A stretch of 64,000 bases of DNA from Haemophilus paraphrohaemolyticus (GCF_002015045.1 NZ_MUXX01000005.1:1-64000); one strand, 5' to 3'; shown: positions 36,445 to 48,340, numbered from the stretch's first letter. Notes: generated by a model not told the origin, from the sequence alone. Program-made: numbers and translations.

Positions 36445-36657
36445 TTATTTATTTCGTTCTCGTTCCTGTTTTAGTTTTTCAAGCTCATCTCTAGCTTCTC
36501 GCCATTCAGCAGATTTAGTTTCAAACTCACGTTTTGCATTATCTCTTGCTTCTTTTCCTGAATTAGAGGATCCAGCAAAAGTCTCATAAACAGCTACACC
36601 ACCTTTCCAAAGTAAAGAAAAGAGGTCAATAAGAAGGTCATCACTCGTTTTTTTCAT
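36445..36657 (-). CDS. small hypothetical protein with charged helical C-terminus
   Basis: 70 residues from the ATG at 36657 (an ATG at 36669 is also possible). The N-terminal half is moderately hydrophobic (DDLLIDLFSLLWKGGVAVYE) and the C-terminal half is a strongly charged, probably coiled helix (EFETKSAEWREARDELEKLK). No family is recognised. It follows the 49-residue zinc-ribbon gene by about 20 bp and is AT-rich compared with the adjacent ribosomal genes. Confidence 0.55.
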   Translation of the reverse strand: MKKTSDDLLIDLFSLLWKGGVAVYETFAGSSNSGKEARDNAKREFETKSAEWREARDELEKLKQERERNK

Positions 36658-36678
36658 ATATCTACCCATATTAGATAA

Positions 36679-36828
36679 TTATGAGCGGCATTTTTTACAC
36701 CAACTCTGATTAGTCGCAGAACCAGTATTAATTGTACGATAGCCAAATTTTTCTTGTAACTCTTGTGCTGTACGAGCTGTTTTGCCACATTTAGGGCAAG
36801 TATGAGGTAGATTAATTATACCTGACAT
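36679..36828 (-). CDS. 49-residue zinc-ribbon protein
   Basis: Reads MSGIINLPHTCPKCGKTART and later NQSWCKKCRS, so two Cys pairs (CPKCG and CKKC) about 30 residues apart can bind one zinc. Such small ribbons occur in regulators and in phage or mobile-element proteins; none is recognised specifically. A GAAG-like ribosome site precedes it. It forms a likely two-gene operon with the 70-residue protein downstream, placed directly behind the S10 operon terminator. Confidence 0.6.
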   Translation of the reverse strand: MSGIINLPHTCPKCGKTARTAQELQEKFGYRTINTGSATNQSWCKKCRS

Positions 36829-36919
36829 AATTTCTTCTTTATAAGTTGTTATTCAATATGTTTTACTTGTTATGCCAATAACAAGTAAAAGAAGTATACT
36901 TCTTTTGAAAATCAGGCAT

Positions 36920-36951
36920 AAAAAAACCCTCCAGCATTGCTGCTAGAGGGC
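36920..36951 (-). terminator. terminator of the S10 operon
   Basis: On the minus strand CCCTCTAGCA/TGCTGGAGGG with one mismatch and a short loop, followed by seven T, directly after rpsQ. Confidence 0.9.
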
Positions 36952-36969
36952 TTAATATTGATTTGCTGA

Positions 36970-37224
36970 TTAAGCTACTGCTTTCTCAACAACACGAACT
37001 AAAGTGTGTGCTTTTGTTTTTGAAACAGGACGACATTCCTTGATTTCAACTACATCACCTAATTTAGCTTCGTTGTTTTCATCGTGTACGTGTAATTTAG
37101 TTGTACGACGAATAAATTTACCGTATAACGGGTGTTTTACCGTACGTTCAATTGCAACAACAAATGATTTGTCCATTTTGTCGCTTACTACTTTACCTTG
37201 TACTGTGCGAATTTTATCAGTCAT
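36970..37224 (-). CDS. rpsQ: 30S ribosomal protein S17
   Basis: 84 residues of OB fold: [20 protein letters not shown] near the start, then [19 protein letters not shown]. It binds 16S rRNA early in assembly. It is last in this S10 operon, its ATG overlapping the rpmC stop. It is followed by a strong terminator rather than by rplN of the spc operon. Confidence 0.98.
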   Translation of the reverse strand: MTDKIRTVQGKVVSDKMDKSFVVAIERTVKHPLYGKFIRRTTKLHVHDENNEAKLGDVVEIKECRPVSKTKAHTLVRVVEKAVA

Positions 37225-37414
37225 TACTCACCCGCCTTCTCGGTTAATACAGTTTTAACTTGTGCAATACTACGACGCACTTGTTTTAACTGGTGGGTTT
37301 GTTGAAGCTGACCGGTGGCTGCTTGCATACGCAATTTGAATTGTTCACCTAAAAGGTTTACTAACTCAGCATTCAGCTCTTCAACATTTTTGTTACGTAG
37401 TTCTTGAGCTTTCA

Positions 37415-37415
<1 letters not shown>
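37224..37415 (-). CDS. rpmC: 50S ribosomal protein L29
   Basis: 63 residues, two-helix protein ([40 protein letters not shown]). It sits near the polypeptide exit tunnel, where trigger factor and SRP dock. It overlaps rplP and rpsQ by one base each, a sign of translational coupling. Confidence 0.98.
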
Positions 37416-37825
<410 letters not shown>

Positions 37826-37838
37826 TCAGTGATTCTCC

Positions 37839-38546
37839 TTATTTACGACCTTTGCCACGTGGCGCCTTTTTAGGCTGTGTCGCTGGTTCTTTTTCAGATT
37901 CGATCACTGCCGCCATACCACCAAGAATTTCACCTTTGAAGATCCACACTTTAACGCCAATTACGCCGTAAGTTGTGTGAGCTTCTGCAGTGTTATAATC
38001 GATGTCTGCACGAAGAGTATGTAGAGGTACACGACCTTCACGATACCATTCTGAGCGAGCAATTTCTGCACCACCTAAACGACCGCTAACTTCAACTTTG
38101 ATACCTTTAGCACCTAATTTCATTGCGTTTTGTACTGCACGTTTCATTGCACGGCGGAACATAACACGACGCTCAAGTTGAGAAGCGATGCTATCTGCTA
38201 CTAATTTTGCATCTAGCTCTGGTTTTTTCACTTCAGCGATGTTGATTTGTGCTGGAACGCCTGCGATTTTCGCTACTGCGTTACGTAATTTTTCAACATC
38301 TTCGCCTTTTTTACCGATAACGATACCAGGACGAGCTGTGTGGATAGTTACACGAATGCTTTTCGCAGGACGTTCAATAGTGATACGTGATACTGAAGCG
38401 TTCGCTAACTCTTTGTTTAAGAATTTACGTACTTTGAAGTCGCCGTCTAAGTTGTCAGCGAAATCTTGTGTATTCGCGAACCAAGTAGAGTTCCAAGGTT
38501 TAACAATACCAAGGCGAATACCATTAGGATGTACTTTCTGACCCAT
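37839..38546 (-). CDS. rpsC: 30S ribosomal protein S3
   Basis: 235 residues. It has the N-terminal [19 protein letters not shown], a KH domain with [15 protein letters not shown], and a C-terminal domain with [20 protein letters not shown]. It lies at the mRNA entry site and contributes helicase activity. The basic C-terminal tail ([14 protein letters not shown]) is typical. Confidence 0.98.
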   Translation of the reverse strand: MGQKVHPNGIRLGIVKPWNSTWFANTQDFADNLDGDFKVRKFLNKELANASVSRITIERPAKSIRVTIHTARPGIVIGKKGEDVEKLRNAVAKIAGVPAQINIAEVKKPELDAKLVADSIASQLERRVMFRRAMKRAVQNAMKLGAKGIKVEVSGRLGGAEIARSEWYREGRVPLHTLRADIDYNTAEAHTTYGVIGVKVWIFKGEILGGMAAVIESEKEPATQPKKAPRGKGRK

Positions 38547-38563
38547 TGTTATTCTCCTACTGA

Positions 38564-38899
<336 letters not shown>

Positions 38900-38906
38900 T
38901 TACCTC

Positions 38907-39185
<279 letters not shown>

Positions 39186-39209
39186 TTATCCTCTTTTTAA
39201 TGAATAAAA

Positions 39210-40031
39210 TTATTTGCCACGACGACGTACGATGTATTTATCAGTACGTTTGTTGTGACGAGTTTTCTTACCTTTGGTTTGAACGCCCCAAGGTGTAACT
39301 GGATGTTTACCAAAGTTACGGCCTTCACCACCACCGTGTGGGTGGTCTACTGGGTTCATTGCAGTACCACGAACTGTTGGGCGTACGCCTCTCCAGCGGT
39401 TAGCACCTGCTTTACCAAGAACGCGAAGCATATGCTCAGAGTTACCTACTTCACCGATTGTTGCGAAACAATCAGCTAATACTTTACGCATTTCGCCTGA
39501 ACGAAGACGTAAAGTTATATAGTTACCTTCACGTGCAATAATTTGTACGCTAGCACCCGCAGAACGTGCAATTTGACCACCTTTACCAGGCTTTAATTCC
39601 ACGTTGTGTACAGTCGTACCAACTGGGATGTTACGCATAGGTAATGCGTTACCTACTTTAATTGGAGCTGAAGCACCTGCTTGAATCGTATCACCAGCAG
39701 ATAAACCTTTTGGTGCTAAGATATAACGGCGTTCACCATCTTTATAAAGAACTAATGCGATGTTAGCAGAACGATTTGGATCGTATTCTAAACGCTCAAC
39801 TACTGCTGGGATTTCTAACTTGTTACGTTTGAAATCAACTAAACGATAGTGTTGTTTATGACCACCACCGATGTGGCGAGTAGTGATACGACCTAAGTTG
39901 TTACGACCACCAGTTTTAGATTTGGTATCTAAAAGTGCTGCGAAAGGTTTCCCTTTGTGAAGTTCTGCATTAACAACTTTAACTACATGACGACGACCAG
40001 CGGAGGTCGGCTTACATTTAACGATAGCCAT
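39210..40031 (-). CDS. rplB: 50S ribosomal protein L2
   Basis: 273 residues with the conserved [20 protein letters not shown] near 224-243, which holds the His implicated in peptidyl transferase function, and a basic C-terminal tail. It is a primary 23S rRNA binder. S10 operon member. Confidence 0.98.
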   Translation of the reverse strand: MAIVKCKPTSAGRRHVVKVVNAELHKGKPFAALLDTKSKTGGRNNLGRITTRHIGGGHKQHYRLVDFKRNKLEIPAVVERLEYDPNRSANIALVLYKDGERRYILAPKGLSAGDTIQAGASAPIKVGNALPMRNIPVGTTVHNVELKPGKGGQIARSAGASVQIIAREGNYITLRLRSGEMRKVLADCFATIGEVGNSEHMLRVLGKAGANRWRGVRPTVRGTAMNPVDHPHGGGEGRNFGKHPVTPWGVQTKGKKTRHNKRTDKYIVRRRGK

Positions 40032-40050
40032 AGTTTTCTATTCCTCCGAA

Positions 40051-40356
40051 TTACTCTGCCGCACCTTCAACGAAGTCAAGTGATTGACCTTCTTGAAGAG
40101 TTACATAAGCTTTTTTCCAGTCACTACGACGACCTGATTTTGCACCGTGACGTTTAGTTTTACCTTTAACAACCACTGTACGTACAGAATCAACTTTAAC
40201 TTCGAAAAGTGCTTCAACCGCATTCGCAATTTCTACTTTGTTAGCATCTAATGCAACTTTAAATACGATTGTGTTACCTTTTTCAGCGTTGTTTGTCGCT
40301 TTCTCAGAGATATGAGGTGCTTTAAGCACTTTTAGCAAACGTTCTTGTTGAATCAT
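40051..40356 (-). CDS. rplW: 50S ribosomal protein L23
   Basis: 101 residues: [20 protein letters not shown] and [19 protein letters not shown]. It forms the docking point for trigger factor and SRP at the tunnel exit. Its ATG overlaps the rplD stop by 4 bp. Confidence 0.98.
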   Translation of the reverse strand: MIQQERLLKVLKAPHISEKATNNAEKGNTIVFKVALDANKVEIANAVEALFEVKVDSVRTVVVKGKTKRHGAKSGRRSDWKKAYVTLQEGQSLDFVEGAAE

Positions 40357-40955
40357 GCTAGCATCTCCTCAATTTGTTTTACTGCATCAACAGTTACAAC
40401 CACTTTATCAAAAGCGATTAAGCTAACTGGATCGATTGCTTGAACATCACGAACGTCTACTTTGTATAAGTTGCGTGCTGCTAAGAATAGATTTTCATCT
40501 AAGTTTGCAGTAATGATTAAAGCGTCAGTTAACGCCATCTCTTTTAATTTTTGTGCTAAAACTTTAGTTTTAGGTGCATCAATTTCGAATTTCTCAACAA
40601 CCACTAAACGGTCTTGACGAACTAATTCAGAAAGAATGCTTTTGATTGCACCACGGTACATTTTTTTGTTCACTTTTTGGCTGTGATCTTGTGGTTTCGC
40701 AGCGAATGTGATACCACCTGAACGCCAGATTGGTGATTTGATGTCACCAGAACGTGCACGGCCTGTACCTTTTTGACGCCAAGGTTTTTTGCCTGAACCA
40801 GACACTTCAGCACGAGTTTTTTGTGCACGTGAACCTTGACGAGCACCTGCTGCATAAGCAACAACTACTTGGTGGATTAACGCTTCGTTAAACTCACGTC
40901 CGAAGGTAGTTTCAGAAACAGTGAGTGCGTTTGCACCAACAACTTGTAATTCCAT
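40353..40955 (-). CDS. rplD: 50S ribosomal protein L4
   Basis: 200 residues: the extended loop has [20 protein letters not shown], which reaches into the exit tunnel. In enterobacteria free L4 also represses its own operon by acting on the S10 leader RNA, so a similar loop is possible here. Confidence 0.98.
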   Translation of the reverse strand: MELQVVGANALTVSETTFGREFNEALIHQVVVAYAAGARQGSRAQKTRAEVSGSGKKPWRQKGTGRARSGDIKSPIWRSGGITFAAKPQDHSQKVNKKMYRGAIKSILSELVRQDRLVVVEKFEIDAPKTKVLAQKLKEMALTDALIITANLDENLFLAARNLYKVDVRDVQAIDPVSLIAFDKVVVTVDAVKQIEEMLA

Positions 40956-40970
40956 CTCTATCTCCTAGAC

Positions 40971-41597
40971 TTATGCTTTAACTGCTGGTTTGACAATAAC
41001 ATCACTATTAGTTGCGCCTGGAACAGCACCTTTAACTAATAATAATTTACGCTCAGCATCTACACGAACAACTTCAAGTGATTGAACAGTTACACGCTCA
41101 GCACCTAAGTGTCCAGCCATTTTTTTACCTTTAAACACACGACCTGGAGTTTGGTTTTGACCAATAGAACCAAGTACACGATGTGATAAAGAGTTACCAT
41201 GTGTAGCATCTTGAGTACGGAAGTTCCAACGTTTCACACCACCTTGGAAACCTTTACCTTTAGATGTACCAGTAACATCGACTTTCTTAACATCTGTGAA
41301 GATGTCAACATTGATTTCTTGACCTAAAGTGAATTCTTCACCTTCAGTACGAAATTCCCATAAACCGCGACCAGCTTCAACACCTGCTTTCACGAAATGG
41401 CCTGCTTCTGGCTTAGTTACACGACTAGCTTTTTTAGTACCAGTAGTAACTTGAATTGCAGAATAGCCATCGTTTTCAAGGGTTTTAACTTGAGTAACAC
41501 GGTTGGCTTCGATTTCGATAACGGTAACTGGAATAGACACGCCGTCTTCAGTGAAAACGCGGGTCATACCAACTTTACGACCGATTAAACCAATCAT
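40971..41597 (-). CDS. rplC: 50S ribosomal protein L3
   Basis: 208 residues: [20 protein letters not shown] at the start and the conserved loop [17 protein letters not shown], close to the peptidyl transferase centre and including the Gln that is methylated in enterobacteria. It starts large-subunit assembly. Confidence 0.98.
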   Translation of the reverse strand: MIGLIGRKVGMTRVFTEDGVSIPVTVIEIEANRVTQVKTLENDGYSAIQVTTGTKKASRVTKPEAGHFVKAGVEAGRGLWEFRTEGEEFTLGQEINVDIFTDVKKVDVTGTSKGKGFQGGVKRWNFRTQDATHGNSLSHRVLGSIGQNQTPGRVFKGKKMAGHLGAERVTVQSLEVVRVDAERKLLLVKGAVPGATNSDVIVKPAVKA

Positions 41598-41622
41598 TGT
41601 AATAACCTCTTAAAATTCCCAA

Positions 41623-42419
<797 letters not shown>

Positions 42420-43070
42420 ATGCAACCTATTCAAGCTGTTGAAAAACCCATTTCTACTCTTTTTGAACCTATCGTAGGGAAAGTTAAAATTAAAACTTAC
42501 TTTTCTTATTATGCCGTTTTTGCCAATGGATTTATGTTGGCTTTATATAAAAATAATATGGTCTTTTTACGTGCATCTACAAACTCAAAAGCAGAAATTC
42601 AGCAACTTGAAGGAACTTATCCACTTCAAGATCATGATGTTGGTATAAATACTAAAAATTTTTATGCAATGTCTTATAAATTTGCTTTAGAAACGCCAAA
42701 ATTTTCTATTTGGCTGACCTCTATTTTAGAAGAACTTACAAACCAACAACGACTTGAAGAGGAAAAACGTAAAACACAAGTGCGTTCATTAGCTAATATG
42801 AACATAAAAATGGAGCGAATTTTAAAGCGTATTAATATCAAGAATGTGGAGCAATTTAGACAGAAAGGCTATATGAACACTTTTATTGAGCTTATCAAAC
42901 AAGGCTCTGATCGCTCAGATATGATGCTATTTAGACTACATGGCGCTATTCATCAAAAATCAATCTACCATATTACCCATAAAGAAAGGTTGGAACTGCT
43001 AAAAGAAGCTAATCAGGCTCTTTACAATGCTGGATTGCGTCATAGATTTGATATTACAGATGAAGATTAA
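42420..43070 (+). CDS. tfoX: competence regulator TfoX/Sxy
   Basis: 216 residues, the same size as H. influenzae Sxy. The N-terminal TfoX domain has PIVGKVKIKTYFSYYAVFAN, then MLALYKNNMVFLRAS. The C-terminal domain reads LANMNIKMERILKRINIKNV, then QFRQKGYMNTFIELI. Sxy acts with CRP at CRP-S promoters to switch on DNA-uptake genes such as comEA. The ATG at 42420 has an AGGAG box; a longer frame to 42339 lacks one. It has a strong terminator and stands alone. Confidence 0.94.
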   Translation: MQPIQAVEKPISTLFEPIVGKVKIKTYFSYYAVFANGFMLALYKNNMVFLRASTNSKAEIQQLEGTYPLQDHDVGINTKNFYAMSYKFALETPKFSIWLTSILEELTNQQRLEEEKRKTQVRSLANMNIKMERILKRINIKNVEQFRQKGYMNTFIELIKQGSDRSDMMLFRLHGAIHQKSIYHITHKERLELLKEANQALYNAGLRHRFDITDED

Positions 43071-43101
43071 CATTATAAAGGAAAGAAATGAATTAAAAAT
43101 A

Positions 43102-43130
43102 AACCGTGGGAGTCAATTCCCACGGTTATT
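43102..43130 (+). terminator. terminator after tfoX
   Basis: Perfect 10-bp stem AACCGTGGGA/TCCCACGGTT with a 6-nt loop, followed by ATT. The T run is short. Confidence 0.85.
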
Positions 43131-43163
43131 CAAGCATCCAATCTAAAAACATTTTCCATCAGA

Positions 43164-43705
43164 TTAAGGTATCCCACGCACCTTTTTCGTTTTGATGTCG
43201 TTCATATTCCCGATATAGCTTACTAAGAATGTCCCCACTTTAGAGTGATATTCGTTCTCTGGATAAGATTCGAAGTTGCGAGAAAGGGAGTCTGTAATTG
43301 GATAGATTACACCACCACAACGTGCAGTATTACTTGGCATTCTGGGACAATACGGCAACCTAAGCCCGTTTTAGTGAAGCCGAGTGCAATCTCATAAATA
43401 CCACTACAACGAGCCAGATGAGCGTGCTGCTTAATTAGCTTAATGCATCTTTGATTGCACCCGCATCGTTTTCCGCTCCTGCTACGTAAGTGAGGCGTAG
43501 ATAGTCATACTCACAATCCCGAGTAAGCCGATTTCACCCACTTTGCAAACAATGGCAACGATGGTTGCACGAAAATAATTACAGTGTGCCACGCAGAAAC
43601 AGGTAAGCCTTCAGATGGGGCAAGTTGCCATAGACCCACATTAATGGCGGTAATAATCAGCAATGGAATCCATTTGATATCTAATTTTATAAAGTAACAC
43701 TCCAA
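43164..43705 (-). pseudogene. DASS-family anion (dicarboxylate/citrate) transporter, heavily decayed
   Basis: Fragments in several minus-strand frames give a recognisable order. The N-terminal piece is DIKWIPLLIITAINVGLWQL then PSEGLPVSAWH (43511-43705). A middle piece is TYVAGAENDAGAIKDAL and VVVFMIALGFTKTGLG-like. A later piece is RCGGVIYPITDSLSRNFE, then YPENEY (43164-43358). Intact DASS transporters are about 470 residues; less than half remains, with several internal deletions and frameshifts. Its position next to frdA suggests that dicarboxylate uptake once sat beside fumarate respiration. Confidence 0.8.
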
Positions 43706-43873
43706 AATTAAATGATTTAATTAGTAAAATAAAAGTCGTTACAATTTATAACAACTATGTAATTATTTTTTGGGGATAGATCAAAAAATTTACCTTCTTT
43801 GGAGGTGAATTCAAAAAAATAACGTAAATCAATACATTGATAATTAAGTATTATTCTCACTATTGTTCATTTT

Positions 43874-43887
43874 TTGAGTTAGATCAT
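43874..43887 (+). promoter_or_regulatory. FNR-like site upstream of frdA
   Basis: TTGAGTTAGATCAT differs from the FNR consensus TTGAT-N4-ATCAA at two positions and lies about 115 bp before the frdA start. A further half-site, ATCAA, lies near 43779. FNR activation of frd is established in E. coli and H. influenzae relatives; this particular site is inference. Confidence 0.5.
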
Positions 43888-43999
43888 AAAAGCGGTTGTT
43901 TTTTGTTAAAAAATTGTGAAAAAGCTTTTTTTTGTACCTCCAAAGTGGCAGAATAAGCCAACTTCTTATGTTTTTACCTATTATTATTTTGGAGTGCAT

Positions 44000-45793
44000 A
44001 TGCAAAGTGTTAATTTTGATGTCGCAATTGTAGGTGCTGGTGGCGGTGGCTTACGTGCAGCAATTGCAGCAGCAGAAGCAAATCCGAACTTGAAAATCGC
44101 TTTAATCTCAAAAGTTTACCCAATGCGTAGCCATACTGTGGCAGCAGAAGGCGGTTCAGCAGCAGTAATTAAAGATAACGACTCATTCGATAACCACTTT
44201 AACGACACTGTAGGCGGTGGCGACTGGTTATGTGAGCAAGACATTGTGGAATACTTTGTAGAGCATTCTCCAATTGAGATGACCCAATTAGAACGTTGGG
44301 GCTGCCCGTGGAGCCGTCGTGAAGATGGTGAAGTGAACGTGCGTCGTTTCGGTGGGATGAAAATTGAGCGTACTTGGTTCGCGGCCGATAAAACGGGCTT
44401 CCACATTTTGCATACACTGTTCCAAACCTCAATGAAATACCCTAACATCGTGCGTTTTGATGAACACTTTGTATTAGATATTTTAACCGATAACGGCGAA
44501 GCTCGCGGTTGTGTGGCAATGAATATGATGGAAGGCTCATTAGTGCAAATCAATGCATCTGCGGTAGTTATCGCAACTGGTGGTGGTTGCCGTACTTATC
44601 GTTTCAATACTAACGGAGGTATCGTAACAGGTGACGGTTTATCAATGGCTTATCGTCACGGTGTGGCATTACGTGATATGGAGTTCGTTCAATATCACCC
44701 AACAGGCTTACCAAACACAGGTATTTTGATGACCGAAGGTTGCCGTGGTGAAGGTGGTATCTTAGTGAATAAAGATGGCTACCGTTATCTTCAAGATTAC
44801 GGCTTAGGACCAGAAACCCCAATCGGCAAACCAGAAAACAAATATATGGAATTAGGTCCTCGTGACCGTGTTTCTCAAGCATTCTGGCAAGAGTGGAAAA
44901 AAGGCAATACCTTAAAAACGGCGAAAGGCGTGGATGTAGTTCACTTAGACTTACGTCATTTAGGTGAAAAACACTTAACTGAACGTTTACCGTTCATCTG
45001 CGAATTAGCACGTGCTTATGAAGGTGTGGATCCAGTGACCCAACCAATCCCAGTGCGCCCAGTGGTTCACTACACCATGGGTGGTATTGAAGTGGATATG
45101 CATGCTGAAACCTCAATCAAAGGTTTATATGCAGTGGGTGAATGTGCTTCTTCAGGCTTACACGGTGCAAACCGCTTAGGTTCTAACTCATTAGCTGAAC
45201 TTGTGGTATTCGGTAAAGTGGCGGGTGAAAATGCGGCACGCCGTGCGTTAGAAGCAGTCAATGCAAACCAAGCACAAATTGATGCCCAAGCTAAAGATGT
45301 TGTAGCACGCTTAACGGCTCTTGCAAACCAAGAAGGTAACGAATCTTACTCAGACATTCGTAACCAAATGGGCGATGCAATGGAAGAAGGTTGTGGTATC
45401 TACCGTACACAAGAAGGTATGGAAGGTGCAGTAAACAAAATTGAAGAGCTTAAAGAACGTTATAAACGCATCAGCGTGAAAGATAAATCAAGCGTATTCA
45501 ACACGGATTTACTCTATAAAATCGAATTAGGCTTTATTTTAGACGTAGCACAATCTATCGCTTGCTCTGCAGTTGAACGTAAAGAATCGCGTGGTGCACA
45601 CCAACGTTTAGACTTCACTGAACGTGATGATGTGAACTACTTAAAACACACCCAAGCATTCTACAACGCGGATGGCAAACCAACTATTAAATACAGCGAT
45701 GTGAAAATCACCAAATCACAACCTGCAAAACGTGTGTACGGTGCAGAAGGTGCAGCACAAGAAGCAGCGAAAAAAGCGGCAGAACAAAAATAG
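44000..45793 (+). CDS. frdA: fumarate reductase flavoprotein subunit
   Basis: 597 residues. FrdA carries covalent FAD and reduces fumarate to succinate in anaerobic respiration. The FAD Rossmann motif is GAGGGGLRAA near 12, SHTVAAEGG near 43 holds the flavinylated His, and HPTGLPNTGILMTEGCRGEG near 230 holds active-site residues. PVVHYTMGGIEVD near 355 and GLHGANRLGSNSLAELVVFG are also present. The ATG at 44000 has a GGAG box; an upstream in-frame start would add an unrelated 28 residues. It is first in frdABCD. Confidence 0.98.
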   Translation: MQSVNFDVAIVGAGGGGLRAAIAAAEANPNLKIALISKVYPMRSHTVAAEGGSAAVIKDNDSFDNHFNDTVGGGDWLCEQDIVEYFVEHSPIEMTQLERWGCPWSRREDGEVNVRRFGGMKIERTWFAADKTGFHILHTLFQTSMKYPNIVRFDEHFVLDILTDNGEARGCVAMNMMEGSLVQINASAVVIATGGGCRTYRFNTNGGIVTGDGLSMAYRHGVALRDMEFVQYHPTGLPNTGILMTEGCRGEGGILVNKDGYRYLQDYGLGPETPIGKPENKYMELGPRDRVSQAFWQEWKKGNTLKTAKGVDVVHLDLRHLGEKHLTERLPFICELARAYEGVDPVTQPIPVRPVVHYTMGGIEVDMHAETSIKGLYAVGECASSGLHGANRLGSNSLAELVVFGKVAGENAARRALEAVNANQAQIDAQAKDVVARLTALANQEGNESYSDIRNQMGDAMEEGCGIYRTQEGMEGAVNKIEELKERYKRISVKDKSSVFNTDLLYKIELGFILDVAQSIACSAVERKESRGAHQRLDFTERDDVNYLKHTQAFYNADGKPTIKYSDVKITKSQPAKRVYGAEGAAQEAAKKAAEQK

Positions 45794-45802
45794 GGGATAG
45801 CT

Positions 45803-46528
45803 ATGGAAAAAATGACGATTGAAGTGCTTCGCTACAACCCAGAAGTGGATAGTGAACCACATTTAGAAAAATATGAAGTACCGTTTGATGGTCAAACTTC
45901 ATTGTTAGACGCATTAAACTACATCAAAGATGAGTTACAACCAGAGCTATCTTACCGTTGGTCTTGCCGTATGGCAATCTGCGGTTCTTGCGGTATGATG
46001 GTAAATGGCAAACCAAAATTAGCGTGTAAAACATTCTTACGCGACTACAGCGGTCATATGCGTATTGAACCACTTCAAAACTTCCCGATTGAACGTGACT
46101 TAGTGGTAGATTTAAGTCACTTCATCGACAGTATTGAAGCAATTCAACCATACATCATTGACAACAAAGCACCAGCAGGTCAGCGTACGAAACAAACTCC
46201 AGCACAACTTGAGAAATATCGTCAATTCTCAATGTGTATCAACTGTGGTTTATGCTACGCCGCTTGCCCTCAATTTGGTTTAAACCCAGAGTTTATCGGT
46301 CCTGCTGCCTTAACCTTAGCTCACCGTTATAACTTAGATAACCGTGATAACGGTCGTGAACAACGTATGAAGCTCTTAAGCTCACAAAACGGTGTGTGGA
46401 GCTGTACTTTCGTTGGTTACTGCTCAGAAGTGTGTCCAAAACACGTTGGTCCTGCTTCAGCAATCAACCAAGGCAAACTTGAAAGTGCCAAAGACTACGT
46501 GATCTCAATGTTAAAACCAAAAGGCTAG
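45803..46528 (+). CDS. frdB: fumarate reductase iron-sulfur subunit
   Basis: 241 residues. The N-terminal plant-type ferredoxin domain binds [2Fe-2S] through [21 protein letters not shown]. The C-terminal domain has [12 protein letters not shown] and [13 protein letters not shown] for the [4Fe-4S] and [3Fe-4S] clusters. It passes electrons from menaquinol to FrdA. It begins 9 bp after frdA. Confidence 0.98.
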   Translation: MEKMTIEVLRYNPEVDSEPHLEKYEVPFDGQTSLLDALNYIKDELQPELSYRWSCRMAICGSCGMMVNGKPKLACKTFLRDYSGHMRIEPLQNFPIERDLVVDLSHFIDSIEAIQPYIIDNKAPAGQRTKQTPAQLEKYRQFSMCINCGLCYAACPQFGLNPEFIGPAALTLAHRYNLDNRDNGREQRMKLLSSQNGVWSCTFVGYCSEVCPKHVGPASAINQGKLESAKDYVISMLKPKG

Positions 46529-46536
46529 GGGGAATT

Positions 46537-46929
46537 ATGACAACAGCAACAAAACGCAAAGCCTATGTACGTGAAGTAAAAGCGAATTGGTGGACAAAAC
46601 TTGGCTTCTATAAATTCTATATGGTGCGTGAAGCAACTGCTATCCCAACTGTTTGGTTCTGCTTAGTATTACTTTATGGCGTAATCGCATTAGGTAACGG
46701 CACTTTTGACACGAACTTTGTGGACTTCTTAAAAAATCCAATTGTGATTATCTTAAACCTTGTGAGCTTAGCGGCAATGTTATTGCACGCTGCAACGCTC
46801 TTCATTATGACCCCACAAGTCTTGGGTATTATGGTAAAAGGTGAAAAATTACCTGTGGCAACGGGTGCGAAAATTATGTGGGGTATTACCGCGGTAATTA
46901 GCATCATCGTATTAGCCCTTGCGTTATAG
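46537..46929 (+). CDS. frdC: fumarate reductase membrane anchor subunit C
   Basis: 130 residues with three membrane helices; begins TKRKAYVREVKANWWTKLGF, as FrdC does. With FrdD it anchors the complex and forms the menaquinol sites. It is separated from frdB and frdD by 8-9 bp. Confidence 0.96.
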   Translation: MTTATKRKAYVREVKANWWTKLGFYKFYMVREATAIPTVWFCLVLLYGVIALGNGTFDTNFVDFLKNPIVIILNLVSLAAMLLHAATLFIMTPQVLGIMVKGEKLPVATGAKIMWGITAVISIIVLALAL

Positions 46930-46938
46930 GAGTGAAAT

Positions 46939-47295
46939 ATGAGCAAACAAGACGTTATTAACAAAGCGGTAAAATCAAACGAACCGCCCGTATGGTTACT
47001 CTTTAGTGCAGGCGGTTCTGTGAGTGCGTTCTTCTTCCCTGTGGTGATTTTAATCTTCGCATTACTCTTACCATTCGGCATTGTTGATGCACAAACTATC
47101 AACACCTTCGCACACACTTGGATTGGTAAAATCACTATTTTGGTTTTAACTATTTTCCCAATGTGGGCGGGAATGCACCGTGTTCACCACGGCTTACACG
47201 ACTTAAAAGTACACCTCCAAGCAGGGGGCGTGATTTTCTATGGATTATCCGTAGTTTACACAGTTGTTGTAGCTTACTTAACATTAAGCCTGTAA
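46939..47295 (+). CDS. frdD: fumarate reductase membrane anchor subunit D
   Basis: 118 residues with three membrane helices; has KSNEPPVWLLFSAGGSVSAF and GMHRVHHGLHDLKVH, FrdD hallmarks. It is the last gene of the operon, followed by a hairpin terminator. Confidence 0.96.
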   Translation: MSKQDVINKAVKSNEPPVWLLFSAGGSVSAFFFPVVILIFALLLPFGIVDAQTINTFAHTWIGKITILVLTIFPMWAGMHRVHHGLHDLKVHLQAGGVIFYGLSVVYTVVVAYLTLSL

Positions 47296-47319
47296 TTCTA
47301 CAAGCAGTCTAAAAAACAT

Positions 47320-47347
47320 AAAACCCTGCAAATTTACAGGGTTTTGT
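47320..47347 (+). terminator. terminator after frdABCD
   Basis: Stem AAAACCCTG/CAGGGTTTT with a short AT-rich loop. A separate hairpin for the convergent fmt gene follows. Confidence 0.85.
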
Positions 47348-47356
47348 TCTATCCAT

Positions 47357-47384
47357 AAAAATGGTCGTATTATACGACCATTTT
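47357..47384 (-). terminator. terminator after fmt
   Basis: Stem AAATGGTCGTA/TACGACCATTT with a 3-nt loop, followed on the minus strand by T-rich sequence and placed just beyond the fmt stop. Confidence 0.85.
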
Positions 47385-47386
47385 CT

Positions 47387-48340
47387 TTAATTTAATACAT
47401 CTCCCACCTTAAACCAATCTGCTCGTCCGTTTAAGAAATCTTGCACCGACATCGGTTTTTTGCCTTGTGGTTGAAGTTGGGTAATGTTTAATACACCATC
47501 TTGAGTGGCAATTTTCAAGCCTTTTTTATCAAAGGCAATCACAGTGCCGAATGCTTTTTCTTGGTGTGGTAACACATTAGCTTGATAAACTTTTATTCGT
47601 TCTTCATTGCCATTCACATTCACGGTTAAGAAGGCAATTGGGGCTGGATTGAAGGCTCGGATATTGCGTTCCAACTGACAAGCGGGCAAATTCCAGTCTA
47701 ATTTTGCTTCTTCTTTGGTAAGCTTTTCGGCGTAATTAGCTAAATCATCATCTTGTTTTTCAGGTTTGAATTGCTGATTTTCTAACCCGTTTAACACCTC
47801 TAATAATGCTGGCGGAGCAAGCTCGGCAAGTTTTTGATAAAGCGAAGCGGAGGTTTCTATCGGTAAAATATCGGTATACACTTTGTGCAACATATCGCCT
47901 GTGTCTAAACCGATGTCCATCTGCATAATGGTTACGCCTGTTTGGCTATCGCCTGCCCAAATCGCACGCTGAATAGGGGCTGCACCTCTCCAACGTGGGA
48001 GAATCGAACCGTGCACGTTCAAACAGCCATATTTAGGTGCATTTAACACTGCTTCAGGCAGAATCAAACCATAAGCCACCACCACCATCACATCTGCATT
48101 TAAGGCTTTAAGCTCTGCTTGAACCTCTTCCTTACGCAACGATTTCGGCTGATAAACGGGAATGTTGTGTGCTTCGGCAAGCTGTTTGACGGGGCTGGCT
48201 TGCAGTTTTTTGCCTCGACCTGCAGGTTTGTCGGGTTGAGTGTAAACGGCAATGACGTTGTGTTCTGAATCAAGCAAGGCTTGTAGGTGTTGAGCAGCGA
48301 AATCAGGCGTGCCAGCAAAGATAATATTAAGTTTTGACAT
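47387..48340 (-). CDS. fmt: methionyl-tRNA formyltransferase
   Basis: 317 residues. It formylates the initiator Met-tRNA using 10-formyl-THF. The N-terminal Rossmann-like domain has [15 protein letters not shown] and the SLLP-type motif [20 protein letters not shown] with catalytic Asn and His, then Asp in [10 protein letters not shown]. The C-terminal tRNA-binding OB domain follows from about 205. The usual partner def (peptide deformylase) is not adjacent within this window. Confidence 0.97.
   Translation of the reverse strand: MSKLNIIFAGTPDFAAQHLQALLDSEHNVIAVYTQPDKPAGRGKKLQASPVKQLAEAHNIPVYQPKSLRKEEVQAELKALNADVMVVVAYGLILPEAVLNAPKYGCLNVHGSILPRWRGAAPIQRAIWAGDSQTGVTIMQMDIGLDTGDMLHKVYTDILPIETSASLYQKLAELAPPALLEVLNGLENQQFKPEKQDDDLANYAEKLTKEEAKLDWNLPACQLERNIRAFNPAPIAFLTVNVNGNEERIKVYQANVLPHQEKAFGTVIAFDKKGLKIATQDGVLNITQLQPQGKKPMSVQDFLNGRADWFKVGDVLN

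Noticed and set aside
44116..44553. 145-codon open frame opposite frdA
   Set aside because: Shadow of a highly conserved flavoprotein; no ribosome site and no recognisable domain.
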